Assembly: GCA_015232855.1 (NCBI GenBank)
Contig: JADFYW010000014.1
Coordinates: 1 to 54,857 of the forward strand
DNA: 54,857 nucleotides
Source: Fibrobacteria bacterium
Lineage (GTDB): Bacteria; Fibrobacterota; Fibrobacteria; UBA11236; JADFYW01
Direction of reading: 5' to 3'
In this document: piece after piece, positions 18,357-26,899 of the stretch
Layout of the letters: each line of letters starts with the position of its first letter
Numbering within the stretch: position 1 is the first letter of the stretch
Made by a program: the position numbers and the translations under genes
The notes under the pieces: model-generated
Databases searched by the model: none
Told to the model about the DNA's origin: nothing
What the model saw: the letters and a program-made list of their open reading frames with translations, nothing else

Positions 18357-19318
18357 AGGCAAGCAGCAAACAATTAGCCCGCCAGTGGCCTTATCCAAGG
18401 CATAAAGTTTTCGAAAAGCAATTAAGAAATGCAGCCACAAAGTGGTTTAAACAAAAGGGTTTTATTCCTCATTCCAACATACCCTATTGCCTTAAAGATT
18501 GGAGTGACTGGCCAAAGAACATGATTTTGAAGGACGTAGCCGAATACATTCAAAAATGCAAAGATGAAAGTAAGGATGAAAAGCCATACCCTTTGCACAA
18601 ATATATCCACCATGGACTAAGCAGCCAGGCGATGGTATTTAACCTTATTGGACCGTTAATAAAGCGAAATGACTTTGCTCCCTTGGTGAAATGTCTACAA
18701 GCCAAAGGTGTTGATATGCCAATTGATGTTAAGTCTGGAGCTTTTGAGTTCGAAGACAGAAAAGTGTTCAATGAAGATTCTGGGCAGCCCACATCAATTG
18801 ACGTGGTTCTAAAGGATGAAAAAGATCAACCTATGATTTTCATCGAAAGTAAGTTAGTAGAGAAGGTATTCGGAGGATGCTCTGTATTTGCGGGTGGTGA
18901 TTGTGATGGGCGAAACCCGGTAAATGATAAACAAAGCTGTTACCTTCATTATATAGGTAGAAAATATTGGGACTTATTGGAGGAATATGGATTCTCATCA
19001 ATATTGGAAAATGAGAAGCAATGCGTATTCAGTGCATATTATCAGTTTTTTCGGGAGGTCTTATTAAGCTTGGATAAGAATGGTGTATTTGTCCTTCTAA
19101 GCGATGAACGGAGTCCTGTCTTTTATTGTAAGGGAAAAAATGGAAAAGAAAAAGGATTGATGCCATTTCTAATGGATTTTGTTCCGGAAGAGCATAAAAG
19201 TCGTATTGCCGCGATTAGTGTACAGGAAGTAGTTGAGCAAATAAAGAAATCTAATAGACATCAAGACTGGATTGGCATTTTTGAAAAAAAGTATGATTTA
19301 ATAAATGGCCACAAATAA
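18353..19318 (+). CDS. Putative PD-(D/E)XK restriction endonuclease, PGN_0703-like
   Basis: The product is 321 aa, with a TTG start overlapping the Mrr stop by 4 bases. The motif HHGLSSQAMVFNLIGPL (~87-103) is followed by PTSID150VVL and FIE165-S-K167, i.e. a D...ExK nuclease core, and then FGGCSVF. This arrangement (SSQA.xFN..GPL, then fold-typical D and ExK) is what I know from PGN_0703-family putative restriction enzymes. It would act as a DNA nuclease in the same complex or pathway as its neighbours. The family assignment is from memory of motifs. Confidence 0.75.
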   Translation: MKASSKQLARQWPYPRHKVFEKQLRNAATKWFKQKGFIPHSNIPYCLKDWSDWPKNMILKDVAEYIQKCKDESKDEKPYPLHKYIHHGLSSQAMVFNLIGPLIKRNDFAPLVKCLQAKGVDMPIDVKSGAFEFEDRKVFNEDSGQPTSIDVVLKDEKDQPMIFIESKLVEKVFGGCSVFAGGDCDGRNPVNDKQSCYLHYIGRKYWDLLEEYGFSSILENEKQCVFSAYYQFFREVLLSLDKNGVFVLLSDERSPVFYCKGKNGKEKGLMPFLMDFVPEEHKSRIAAISVQEVVEQIKKSNRHQDWIGIFEKKYDLINGHK

Positions 19319-20465
19319 ATTATTATCAAGCATAATCGATATTTCAAATTATGCTAACACAACAGGAAAATGGTATATATACCCCTGGTGGCTTAATAAG
19401 CGATACATTGGAAGAAATGGTCTTACTAAAGATAGGATTGAAGCTGGATTTAAGAAGCTTATTGAAATATTCAATGCAAACTGGTACTTAAAAAACATCC
19501 CTGCTAGGACTCATCCGGTAATTGGCAACCTTGTTAGTAGAGGCATTTCAGTATTTGACATTTTATCTCAGTTAGGAAATGATATCCTTATTTGCCAAGA
19601 AGGGAAAAAATTAAACAATTCAGTTAAAAAATTACGAATACCCGATAATTACCAATCTGAACGAGATGAGCTATTCTTTTGTGCCCAGTTTTTGAAAAAG
19701 AGAATGAATGTCGTTAGGGAAAAAGATAACCCTGAAAATGACAAAAACTACGACTTACATCTTAAACATAAAGATGAAGAATTAGCCATAGAAATCAAAT
19801 CAACAAGCCTTAGCTCAATTCAAAACAAAATATTTGCAGCAGGTGAATATATCTATCAATCGCTCCTGCAATATTTTAGCGGTAAAACAAGTTATTTTTC
19901 CATTGACTATTCAGATGAGTTTGCAGCGTCTTCAATGTCAAAGGACGGTATTGATTTTTTGTTGCAATGCAAAGATCAAATTACTGATCTTATAAAACAC
20001 AGAATCCAAATCTCTATTAATCATGAAAATTGGGGAACTAATAAATTCAATGGACTCCTGAATTATACAATTCAACCACCTTTTGAAAAGAAAAGTAGTG
20101 GGGCTTTTTCCGGTTTTAATATGAATCCAGTATTGGAAGCATATTATATATCTGATATCATTTGCAAGAAACCCAGACAGCTTCCTAGGCATTGCACCAC
20201 GTTGTATATCATCACTGCAGAAACAGTCGGACATTTCAATTCCATAGTAGAACCCATTTTTCATAAGAAACTATGGAGGGATGGACAATTCAACCATGTC
20301 GGAGGAATCCTTATTCTCGATAAAACCATGGATTTAAAGCGTGAGGGTATTTCTCCACAATTTGCATATATACCGAATCCTAATTGTACCAAAAGACCAT
20401 CAGTAAATAATATTTTTAAAATTCTTACACAGAAAATCCTTGGGATTAAGGTTAACTCATCTTGA
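19305..20465 (+). CDS. Putative PD-(D/E)XK nuclease
   Basis: The product is 386 aa, with an ATG overlapping the previous gene by 14 bases. SERDELFFCAQFL (Glu122), KNYD150LHLK and AIE163-I-K165-STS give the E, D and ExK of a PD-(D/E)XK active site. The N-terminal 110 residues are a helical domain and the C-terminal 200 residues are beta-rich, possibly for target recognition. No closer family was recognised. It is the fourth consecutive gene with a nuclease-like motif. Confidence 0.7.
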   Translation: MATNKLLSSIIDISNYANTTGKWYIYPWWLNKRYIGRNGLTKDRIEAGFKKLIEIFNANWYLKNIPARTHPVIGNLVSRGISVFDILSQLGNDILICQEGKKLNNSVKKLRIPDNYQSERDELFFCAQFLKKRMNVVREKDNPENDKNYDLHLKHKDEELAIEIKSTSLSSIQNKIFAAGEYIYQSLLQYFSGKTSYFSIDYSDEFAASSMSKDGIDFLLQCKDQITDLIKHRIQISINHENWGTNKFNGLLNYTIQPPFEKKSSGAFSGFNMNPVLEAYYISDIICKKPRQLPRHCTTLYIITAETVGHFNSIVEPIFHKKLWRDGQFNHVGGILILDKTMDLKREGISPQFAYIPNPNCTKRPSVNNIFKILTQKILGIKVNSS

Positions 20466-20488
20466 ATGAAATTGGATATTAGAAAATA

Positions 20489-20998
20489 ATGTTTATCGAA
20501 TCACAAAATAATGACTTTGGAAAAGAATTATACAAGGCCTTATTTGCAGGTTCCTTTGATTGCTTAAAAAGTGGATTTCATGTATCGTCAATAAAACTAT
20601 TTTTAATCGGAATTGATTCAGTCTATTTTATCGACAGTGGGAAAAGTAATCTTGGTAATTGGTTAAAGAAATATGCCAAGGGCATGCCCGACAAAATAGA
20701 AATAACATCTCAAGAATTAGTTGAACACCGAAACTCATTGATTCATTATGGCGGTTTAGATTCAAAAGGTGTAAAGGCAAAAAGAATTTGCCGACTAATA
20801 CCAGTATTAAAACCAGCAGTAAAGTTTCCTGGCATTAAAAAAATAAGGGGTATAAAGACCAAGTTTTATTATGTCGATGAATTGTTTGTATGTCTATCTG
20901 AAGCAATTGATAGCTACATAGACGATGTGAATGGCAATAAAAACAAAAAAACACAATTTATTAAGAACATGAAGAAAGTTATTTACGATGTTAAGTAG
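20489..20998 (+). CDS. HEPN-like protein
   Basis: The product is 169 aa and helical. R81-N-S-L-I-H86 (ELVEHRNSLIHYGG) matches the HEPN RNase signature R-x4-6-H, placed after a helix as in that family. HEPN proteins commonly act as RNases in toxin-antitoxin and abortive-infection systems. The gene begins 23 bases after the PD-(D/E)XK gene and ends the operon. A non-catalytic HEPN is possible. Confidence 0.65.
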   Translation: MFIESQNNDFGKELYKALFAGSFDCLKSGFHVSSIKLFLIGIDSVYFIDSGKSNLGNWLKKYAKGMPDKIEITSQELVEHRNSLIHYGGLDSKGVKAKRICRLIPVLKPAVKFPGIKKIRGIKTKFYYVDELFVCLSEAIDSYIDDVNGNKNKKTQFIKNMKKVIYDVK

Positions 20999-21155
20999 AA
21001 ATGTCCAAAAATCAATATACGGGTTCTGCTGACAGATCTATCTTTTCTTTTTCTGTATAAAATATTATATTAATAGCAAGGCCGATATTATTCGATCCGC
21101 AGCAACATAATAACACAAAATTTATTGGAATATTTTCTTCACCAAAGGGGTTATT

Positions 21156-21278
21156 ATGAATCATGCAAAGAAAAGTGAAATCAAGGAACTTAAGAAGAGG
21201 CTGCAATTAGGTAGTAGTCTCCGAAAACTTGGATTATGGTGGACATACATTACTCGCAAGGATATGCCGTGTAAGTAA
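21156..21278 (+). CDS. Small basic hypothetical peptide (40 aa)
   Basis: An ATG at 21156 is preceded by AAAGGGG at good spacing. The product is strongly basic, with KKSEIKELKKRLQLG and WWTYITRKD stretches. No family was recognised. It occupies the gap between the multi-nuclease operon and the second repeat copy. The start signal is good, but the short length leaves doubt. Confidence 0.35.
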   Translation: MNHAKKSEIKELKKRLQLGSSLRKLGLWWTYITRKDMPCK

Positions 21279-21378
21279 TATTACTATTACAGAAAAGCCA
21301 TTTGGTGAATCTATTCCATAAGAGTTAGGTGTGGGGGACTCTCTTGGAAAATTGAGGGTACAGAGGTTAATAATCCGA

Positions 21379-21528
21379 TAAAAGACCACTACCGATAAAT
21401 AAGAATACAGCAAAGTCCCTCCCTACTGCATATTTTTTCAGTAATCCCCCACTTTTCTCAAATAATTGATATTTTAGTAATCTAAATATGAGTGTTTCAC
21501 GACTCTTGTAGGAAACTATTCCAGAGGG
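21379..21528. repeat. Dispersed ~150 bp repeat, copy 2
   Basis: Homologous to 19-168 in the same orientation. It ends near CAGAGGG, where this copy continues into an AGGGC-AGAAG-GCCCT hairpin (21526-21540). It lies ~170 bases upstream of the gene at 21702, as copy 1 lies upstream of the gene at 232, so a promoter or leader function is possible. Confidence 0.8.
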
Positions 21529-21701
21529 CAGAAGGCCCTTTGAAGCTTTTATTATTAGGAGGCGGATTTACAGGGTGCCGCTGTAATGGCGGAGCTTATC
21601 TATAGGTACCAATCAAAACAGGAAAAGGCGATTTATTGAAACTAGTACTCCAAATAGATAAATATGATACTGAAATTGCATTGGAGCTTTTTTAGTAATA
21701 A

Positions 21702-22412
21702 ATGGAAGATTATATGTTTTTTGGCTCATTCGGTGACAGTATTGAAATTATCTCAGCAAAAGATTATGAAGATAAATTCTCTACGATTAATTGCACTGTC
21801 TCATATGATTCGCACAATAAAGATGAAAAAGAACGATGGGTATTACGGAAATTCCTGAATTGCTGTGTATTTGGAAACCGTCTGTCTTATCCAATAAAGT
21901 TTGCCACATCTGAGCAACCTGACTTTATAGTAAATCAACCTGAACACTGTTATGGCATTGAAGTTACTGAGGCAGTAGTTCCAAAATATCATCAAGCATA
22001 TGCTCATGCCAGAAACAGAGGGAAAGGTGAATACCCTATTGATAGTTATTTCAGAGAAGAAGTAAAAATTGGGAAAAAACGGTTGCATGAGACTTTCCAG
22101 GACCCAAATAAGCCACTAAGAGGTGCTCCATGGATTGATAACAAAGGGCTTGAAATGTCATTGAAATTAATAATTGACTCAGTAAAGAAGAAGACAGAGC
22201 ATTTGAATTCATATGATTACCAAGGTATAACTGATATCGACTTACTAATCTACCTAAATTCTCCATCGTCAATACATACCCAGATAGAGGAGCTTACGAG
22301 AGCCTTTCCAGATTATTTATTACGAAATTTCCAAAAAGACTGTTTTAAGAAAAACTTTCGGAATATCCATATTTTAAAAGGTACTTCTATAATTTTTAAT
22401 GCATCATCTTAA
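21702..22412 (+). CDS. PD-(D/E)XK-fold variant protein
   Basis: The product is 236 aa. QP73-D74-FIV and GIE87-V-T-E90 resemble a PD-(D/E)XK core in which the usual lysine is replaced by Thr. The PDF...EVTE form occurs in several uncharacterised nuclease-fold families. Whether it cleaves DNA is uncertain because of this change. A helical half follows. The ribosome-binding site is weak. The gene follows the second copy of the dispersed repeat and starts a second cluster of defence-type genes. Confidence 0.6.
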   Translation: MEDYMFFGSFGDSIEIISAKDYEDKFSTINCTVSYDSHNKDEKERWVLRKFLNCCVFGNRLSYPIKFATSEQPDFIVNQPEHCYGIEVTEAVVPKYHQAYAHARNRGKGEYPIDSYFREEVKIGKKRLHETFQDPNKPLRGAPWIDNKGLEMSLKLIIDSVKKKTEHLNSYDYQGITDIDLLIYLNSPSSIHTQIEELTRAFPDYLLRNFQKDCFKKNFRNIHILKGTSIIFNASS

Positions 22413-22441
22413 TCGATGACCATAATACGGCATAATACAGT

Positions 22442-23152
22442 ATGAATAAGAAAAATGCGATAGTATTTAATGCAAAGAGCTTTTGCTTCACAGGCAAACT
22501 TGCAGAGCTTAAAAGGACCCAAGTAGAGAGGGAAGCTAGAGCTCGTGGAGCACAAACATCAAAAATTGTAAATGAACGGCTGGATTATCTGGTTATTGGC
22601 TCAATACCTTCAACTGGTTGGAAGCATGGCAGCTATGGGACAAAGATAGAAAAGGCGAGAAAAATTGCACCTGATAATAATGGCAGACCTCAGCTTGTTC
22701 CAGAATCTGAATTCATGGAAGCTCTTGCTCGACATCCTGAGATAAACAGTGGTGAAATTGATGCGAAGGTTATTGTATGTAAGTACAAGTTCCTGGCAAA
22801 ACAAGATGACTTCGACCATGAAACTTTAGAAGATTGGCTTTTAGTTCTCCAAGAAAGTCAGCATTGCCATGTAACAGTGTATGTTGAGGACGCAAGTATC
22901 TATGGTGATTTATTTAAAGAGAGTTCAGGAATAGATGACCTAGAAGATCTTCTTATTGTGCAAATCCGGATTGTCAAGCAAGTCCCTTTAGAGGCTAAAG
23001 GACAGAGTGTAGCTGATGATATAGCCAGAGGATTTGAAGGAGTAGAGGGTGTCGACGGAAGACTAGAATGGTTCGAACGAAAGGAAGGGACTGCGGGGTA
23101 TATCCGATTATTAAATGAAATACCTCAGAATTTGAGAAGCAGAAAACTGTAA
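22442..23152 (+). CDS. BRCT-domain protein
   Basis: The product is 236 aa. Residues ~10-95 form a BRCT domain: FCFTGKLAELKRTQVEREAR, GAQTS...RLDYLVIGS, then GTKIEKARK and LVPESEFMEAL. This is the form found in NAD-dependent DNA ligase and stand-alone bacterial BRCT proteins, which bind DNA ends or phosphopeptides. The C-terminal ~130 residues are acidic and unrecognised. It is 29 bases downstream of the PD-(D/E)XK variant and 46 bases upstream of the TIR gene. Confidence 0.8.
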   Translation: MNKKNAIVFNAKSFCFTGKLAELKRTQVEREARARGAQTSKIVNERLDYLVIGSIPSTGWKHGSYGTKIEKARKIAPDNNGRPQLVPESEFMEALARHPEINSGEIDAKVIVCKYKFLAKQDDFDHETLEDWLLVLQESQHCHVTVYVEDASIYGDLFKESSGIDDLEDLLIVQIRIVKQVPLEAKGQSVADDIARGFEGVEGVDGRLEWFERKEGTAGYIRLLNEIPQNLRSRKL

Positions 23153-23198
23153 CTGCATGATTTAAATGAAATGATAATTAATTGAAAAGGAAAAAACA

Positions 23199-24146
23199 AT
23201 GGTTGCACCGAAAGTGTTTTTAAGTCATGCTTCAGAAGATAAAGAAAGATTCGTTAATAATTTTGCAACAAGCCTGCGTCAAAATGGAGTGGATGTTTGG
23301 CTTGATAAATGGGAGATGCTACCAGGTGATTCATTAGTTGATAAAATATTTGAAGAGGGTATAAAAAGTGCAGAAGCAATTATTATAATCGTATCTAAAT
23401 ACAGTATTATCAAAAAATGGGTAAAAGAAGAAATCAATGCTGGTTTTGTTAGTAGAATGAAAAATGGAACAAAATTAATTCCCGTAATTATTGATGATTG
23501 TGAAATACCAGGACCTTTAAACTCTACATTGTGGATAAAAATAAAGAATCTTGAAGATTATGAAAATGAGAGACAAGAGGTGATTAAAGCAATTTTTCAT
23601 GTTACAGATAAACCAACTATGGGGCTGCCGCCTGAATACACATGGGAATCAATTCCTGATATTCCGGGTTTAAAAAAACAAGATGTTCTTTTGTTAAAGA
23701 TGGCCTGTGATAAAGCAATGGAGGTAGGTGATTTATATCTTTCTACTAATTCAATAACCCCTGATTTTCTAAAGCGGGGATATAACGATAAGGCTCTTCA
23801 AGAGTCTTTAGAAATATTAGAGGCGAAAGGTTTTTTACGTTGTTCAAAAGCGGTTGTGGGTATTACATCTTTCCAAATATTATCAGCAGGATTTGAGGAA
23901 TATGCCAATGTATATATTGATGACTATGTATCAAAAATTAAGATCGTAGCCTTATCGATACTAAACGAAAAATTACAACATAGTATCAAAATTGTAGAAC
24001 AGAAACGCCTATCTATTACATTAGTAAAACATATTTTGAATTTATTCGAAAACAATAATTTTATTAAATTATCACATTATGCGGGTGGTAATATTGGGAT
24101 TTATAACGAAACAGCACAATTTAAAAGGTGGGCTGAAGGTTTTTAA
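23199..24146 (+). CDS. TIR-domain protein
   Basis: The product is 315 aa. Residues 4-135 form a TIR domain: KVFLSHASEDKERF, DVWLDKWEMLPGDSL, AIIIIVSKYSI then KKWVKEE78INAGF, with Glu78 at the position of the catalytic glutamate of NAD-cleaving TIR enzymes. Residues ~150-315 look like a winged-helix segment (LKKQDVLLLKMACDKAM, LEILEAKGFLRCSK). This architecture is common in TIR-based antiphage proteins, where the C-terminal part senses and TIR depletes NAD. ATG at 23199 has an AAAGG site. Confidence 0.88.
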   Translation: MVAPKVFLSHASEDKERFVNNFATSLRQNGVDVWLDKWEMLPGDSLVDKIFEEGIKSAEAIIIIVSKYSIIKKWVKEEINAGFVSRMKNGTKLIPVIIDDCEIPGPLNSTLWIKIKNLEDYENERQEVIKAIFHVTDKPTMGLPPEYTWESIPDIPGLKKQDVLLLKMACDKAMEVGDLYLSTNSITPDFLKRGYNDKALQESLEILEAKGFLRCSKAVVGITSFQILSAGFEEYANVYIDDYVSKIKIVALSILNEKLQHSIKIVEQKRLSITLVKHILNLFENNNFIKLSHYAGGNIGIYNETAQFKRWAEGF

Positions 24147-24226
24147 AAAATGTTAATATTTTCTTCGCATTTAGTTGTTTTATTGAAATATGTTTTGACC
24201 CCAAAAACTATATAAGGAGATGTATT

Positions 24227-24883
24227 GTGTTATCATCGTGGTGGGATTTGGCTGAGTGGAGTTTCATCCATGGTAATGGCCCAAACAAAGATTTAATATG
24301 TTCGTTCTGCGAACATATTGGTAATTATAAGGTAGACTATGAATATATCAAACACAAACCAAATTCAAAAAAAGAACTTATATATCAAGTTCTAATGTGT
24401 AATAATTGTGCTAATGTTACAATGGTATTATGGTCTAAACCTTTACACGGGCACTATCCAGATGCCTACGATTATAGAAGAGTCCCTTGGCCAATTAATA
24501 AGTTCACTCCACCTGAACATTGGCCTGATAAAATAAAAAGTTATTGGAAACAGACTCATGAATGTTTAAAAAATGAACATTTTGATGCATGTATTGTGAT
24601 GGCACGTTCAGCTTTACAAATGGCAATAAGATACGCTGGTTGTAAAGGATCCAATCTATGGCAAGAAATTGAATTACTCGGGAAATCTGGAAAGATACCA
24701 CCATTGATGATAGAATGGTCTCATGAATTGAGGAAGTCTGGTAACCATAGTGCGCATCCGAGTGATGATACTGTTATGGCAAACAAAAAAGATGCTAATG
24801 ATATTGTGTACTTTTTAGATTTTTTGCTTGAATATTTATTTGATTTACCAAAACGAATAGCGGATTTTAGGAATAGAATATAA
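24227..24883 (+). CDS. Zinc ribbon-DUF4145 protein
   Basis: The product is 218 aa, with a GTG start preceded by AAGGAG. C25-x2-C28 and C58-x2-C61 form a zinc ribbon. Residues ~95-205 match DUF4145, a HEPN-like helical domain (HECLKNEHFDACIVMARSAL, then SHELRKSGNHSAHPSDD), with Arg169 and His174/His177 as the R...H pair. DUF4145 proteins are frequent in restriction and defence loci, although a function is established for few. It follows the TIR gene by 80 bases. Confidence 0.8.
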   Translation: MLSSWWDLAEWSFIHGNGPNKDLICSFCEHIGNYKVDYEYIKHKPNSKKELIYQVLMCNNCANVTMVLWSKPLHGHYPDAYDYRRVPWPINKFTPPEHWPDKIKSYWKQTHECLKNEHFDACIVMARSALQMAIRYAGCKGSNLWQEIELLGKSGKIPPLMIEWSHELRKSGNHSAHPSDDTVMANKKDANDIVYFLDFLLEYLFDLPKRIADFRNRI

Positions 24884-24957
24884 CGAGTGGTTATTTTTCC
24901 GCAAAACCTGATATAACAATCCTGAATGCAAACTTAACCCTTATTCAGGAGGTCCTT

Positions 24958-25440
24958 TTGAAATTAGAAACAACCTATTCAGACAATATAACTGGTAAAG
25001 GCCCAGACCAATACCGTAGCCAAAGATTTTCTGTTACTCTCTCAAGAGAAATACCGGATACTGAAGACCCTAACCAACAAGCTGGGCTTTTGTTTCAAGC
25101 TGCAAGAGCCTGCGTTTCTTCACAAGTTTCGCTCGCTAAAGGCGACCAGGCTTTTAACAGTCTGCCAGCTAATAACACACGAACCATTCCCGACTTCAGC
25201 CAACCTAATACACAACCTGGCAAATTTAACAGCCAAAGCAACAACAACAATCCCCGTCCAGCCACAGAGAAGCAAATCAAGTTTCTTTTTCAGTTGGGTA
25301 AACGTGCCGGATTGAGTAATGAACAAATCTCAGCCCTGCCAAACCAATACTTTGGTAAAGCGGTACTGCAACAACTTACGTCCAAGGAATGTAGTCAACT
25401 CATTGATAGCTTAAACGGGGAAAACCGAAAAGCAGCGTAA
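24958..25440 (+). CDS. Mobile-element protein with C-terminal ATEKQ-type helical domain
   Basis: The product is 160 aa. TTG at 24958 is preceded by a perfect AGGAGGT. The N-terminal half is beta-like (YRSQRFSVTLSREI), the middle is an Asn/Gln-rich linker, and the C-terminal 45 residues (ATEKQIKFLFQLGKRAGLSN) form a small helical domain seen in phage and plasmid recombination or ssDNA-binding proteins. Its RecB-like neighbour fits a recombination or replication role. The start of the phage-like gene block coincides with this strong ribosome-binding site. Confidence 0.65.
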   Translation: MKLETTYSDNITGKGPDQYRSQRFSVTLSREIPDTEDPNQQAGLLFQAARACVSSQVSLAKGDQAFNSLPANNTRTIPDFSQPNTQPGKFNSQSNNNNPRPATEKQIKFLFQLGKRAGLSNEQISALPNQYFGKAVLQQLTSKECSQLIDSLNGENRKAA

Positions 25441-25465
25441 CTTAAACTAACACCCCATGCAATTA

Positions 25466-25499
25466 AGCCCTGGTAGTCTAATCACTACTGGGGCTTTTT
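25466..25499 (+). terminator. Rho-independent terminator
   Basis: AGCCCTGGTAGT pairs with ACTACTGGGGCT across CTAATC, with one G-T wobble, and is followed by TTTTT. It separates the 24958 gene from the RecB-like gene. Confidence 0.8.
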
Positions 25500-25517
25500 G
25501 CGTTTACAGGAGAAATT

Positions 25518-26303
25518 ATGAAGAAAATTATTGTCAAATCGCTCTCATTCTCTACAGTCAAACAATACACAGAGATGTGCCCAGAGGCAGTCTTCTACGA
25601 TAAGGTGGAGCATCTGCCCAGAGAAGATGGTGTATCTGCCAATCTTTTATTTGGCTCTGCTATCCATACAGTCTCTGAAGCTTGGTACCGTGGATTATTC
25701 CTTAATCACGAATTCGACTTCGATGTTCTTTTCCGGGTATTCACTTCTTGCTGGAACCAAACACCAGAGAAGGATGTCCAGTACGGGGCAAAAAGCAAAG
25801 AGGCTATGTTCAGCATGGCTGAAGTAATGATAAAGCTTCTTATGCAAGATGAAAGATTATATCAACTTTTGGGGGTAGAAACACCGATTATTTACAAGCT
25901 TACTGACTCGTTAACAATAGTCGGTAAAGCCGATTTGGTCTATCGGGATAAAGAGGGTATTCTAAATATCGTAGACATCAAAACTGCTGCCAAAAAGTAT
26001 GGCCCTTCTGAAATCCATGCAGTAACATCACAGACATCAGTTTACGGATGGCCTTATAACGAGCCAGTTAAACTTGGAGTGAAGCTTTTTGTTAAGACCA
26101 AAGCACCATCATTGATAAACATTGAGCTGACTGACCCTATAGATGAGGATGAAGTCAAAAACAAGTTTATCCAGACTCAAAAGGGAATCCAGTTGGGTAT
26201 CCGATACAAAGTAAGATCATGGTGGTGTAATGGATGCCAATTTGCCTACCACTGTAACCGCAATGTTAACCAGCAACCAAATGAAAGGAGATTAGCCGCA
26301 TGA
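25518..26303 (+). CDS. RecB/Cas4-like nuclease with Fe-S-type cysteines
   Basis: The product is 261 aa. The RecB-family PD-(D/E)XK core is complete: His50 (FGSAIH), Asp139 (GKADLVY), Asp153-I-Lys155 (VDIKTA) and Gln172 (SQTSVYG). Cys21 near the N-terminus and Cys237, Cys240 and Cys246 near the C-terminus (WWCNGCQFAYHC) could bind a 4Fe-4S cluster as in Cas4 and AddB. It would process DNA ends during replication or recombination of the element. AGGAG precedes ATG 25518. The stop overlaps the next ATG by 4 bases. Confidence 0.85.
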   Translation: MKKIIVKSLSFSTVKQYTEMCPEAVFYDKVEHLPREDGVSANLLFGSAIHTVSEAWYRGLFLNHEFDFDVLFRVFTSCWNQTPEKDVQYGAKSKEAMFSMAEVMIKLLMQDERLYQLLGVETPIIYKLTDSLTIVGKADLVYRDKEGILNIVDIKTAAKKYGPSEIHAVTSQTSVYGWPYNEPVKLGVKLFVKTKAPSLINIELTDPIDEDEVKNKFIQTQKGIQLGIRYKVRSWWCNGCQFAYHCNRNVNQQPNERRLAA

Positions 26304-26497
26304 GATGTAATATTTGTAACACATTACAATTCCAAAAGACACCTGAGAACGTGATAGATGCTAGCGACTGCTTTGTCCGTCACATTAACCAACTATCTGG
26401 TCTCTCAGGTAATCCACCTAAAAATGGATGCACCTTGGAATTTCCAAACAACAAGTCGGTATTAAGTATCGGCTCTAACTTTAAACCCGCTGCATAA
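26300..26497 (+). CDS. Small Cys-containing hypothetical protein
   Basis: The product is 65 aa, and its ATG overlaps the RecB-like stop by four bases. It has an N-terminal CNIC pair and two more cysteines (DCF, GCT), possibly a zinc site. No family was recognised. Translational coupling suggests it works with the nuclease or is a small regulator. Confidence 0.6.
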   Translation: MRCNICNTLQFQKTPENVIDASDCFVRHINQLSGLSGNPPKNGCTLEFPNNKSVLSIGSNFKPAA

Positions 26498-26510
26498 GGA
26501 GGTCATCATT

Positions 26511-26801
26511 ATGCCTAAGTTAATATGCGTTCTTTGTGGCCATGAAGAAGATGTCTCACTAGTACATCATCTTAACACCAAGCATCCACAAGGCAAACTT
26601 GCCGCATACCTGCTATTCATGCCTTTTCAGAAGGTGGTGAATAGAGAGTTCTTCGCTGCAATAAAGAAGTCCGTCTACCAAGGAATAGAAGATAACTCAA
26701 TAAAAGAGTTGAAGGCAATTTCCCATGAAGACCGGCTATCCATTGTTCAGACTGCGGAAACACAAAAACCTCAGCGGTCTTGCATAATTGTAGAGGAGTA
26801 A
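26511..26801 (+). CDS. Small zinc-finger protein
   Basis: The product is 96 aa with a strong AAGGAGGT site. C-x2-C...H-x4-H at the N-terminus (ICVLCGHEEDVSLVHHLNTKH, from residue 5) is a C2H2-like finger. A helical tail follows. Such small fingers are frequent in phages and plasmids. It probably binds DNA or RNA; the target is unknown. Confidence 0.65.
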   Translation: MPKLICVLCGHEEDVSLVHHLNTKHPQGKLAAYLLFMPFQKVVNREFFAAIKKSVYQGIEDNSIKELKAISHEDRLSIVQTAETQKPQRSCIIVEE

Positions 26802-26805
26802 CCCT

Positions 26806-26886
26806 ATGCAAAATCAAATCATTTCTAATAAACCCCGAAGTTGGTCATTCTATCAATGGCTGATTTCAAACACAACAAAACCATAA
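26806..26886 (+). CDS. Very small ORF (26 aa)
   Basis: ATG at 26806 is preceded by GAGGAG and begins 4 bases after the zinc-finger gene. The peptide is SWSFYQWLI-like in the middle. Spacing and ribosome-binding site support translation. No family was recognised. Confidence 0.35.
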   Translation: MQNQIISNKPRSWSFYQWLISNTTKP

Positions 26887-26899
26887 CCAAGGAGTAAAA

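Noticed and set aside
25518-26303. CRISPR-associated cas4
   Set aside because: The motifs resemble Cas4, but there are no repeats, cas1 or cas2 in the window.
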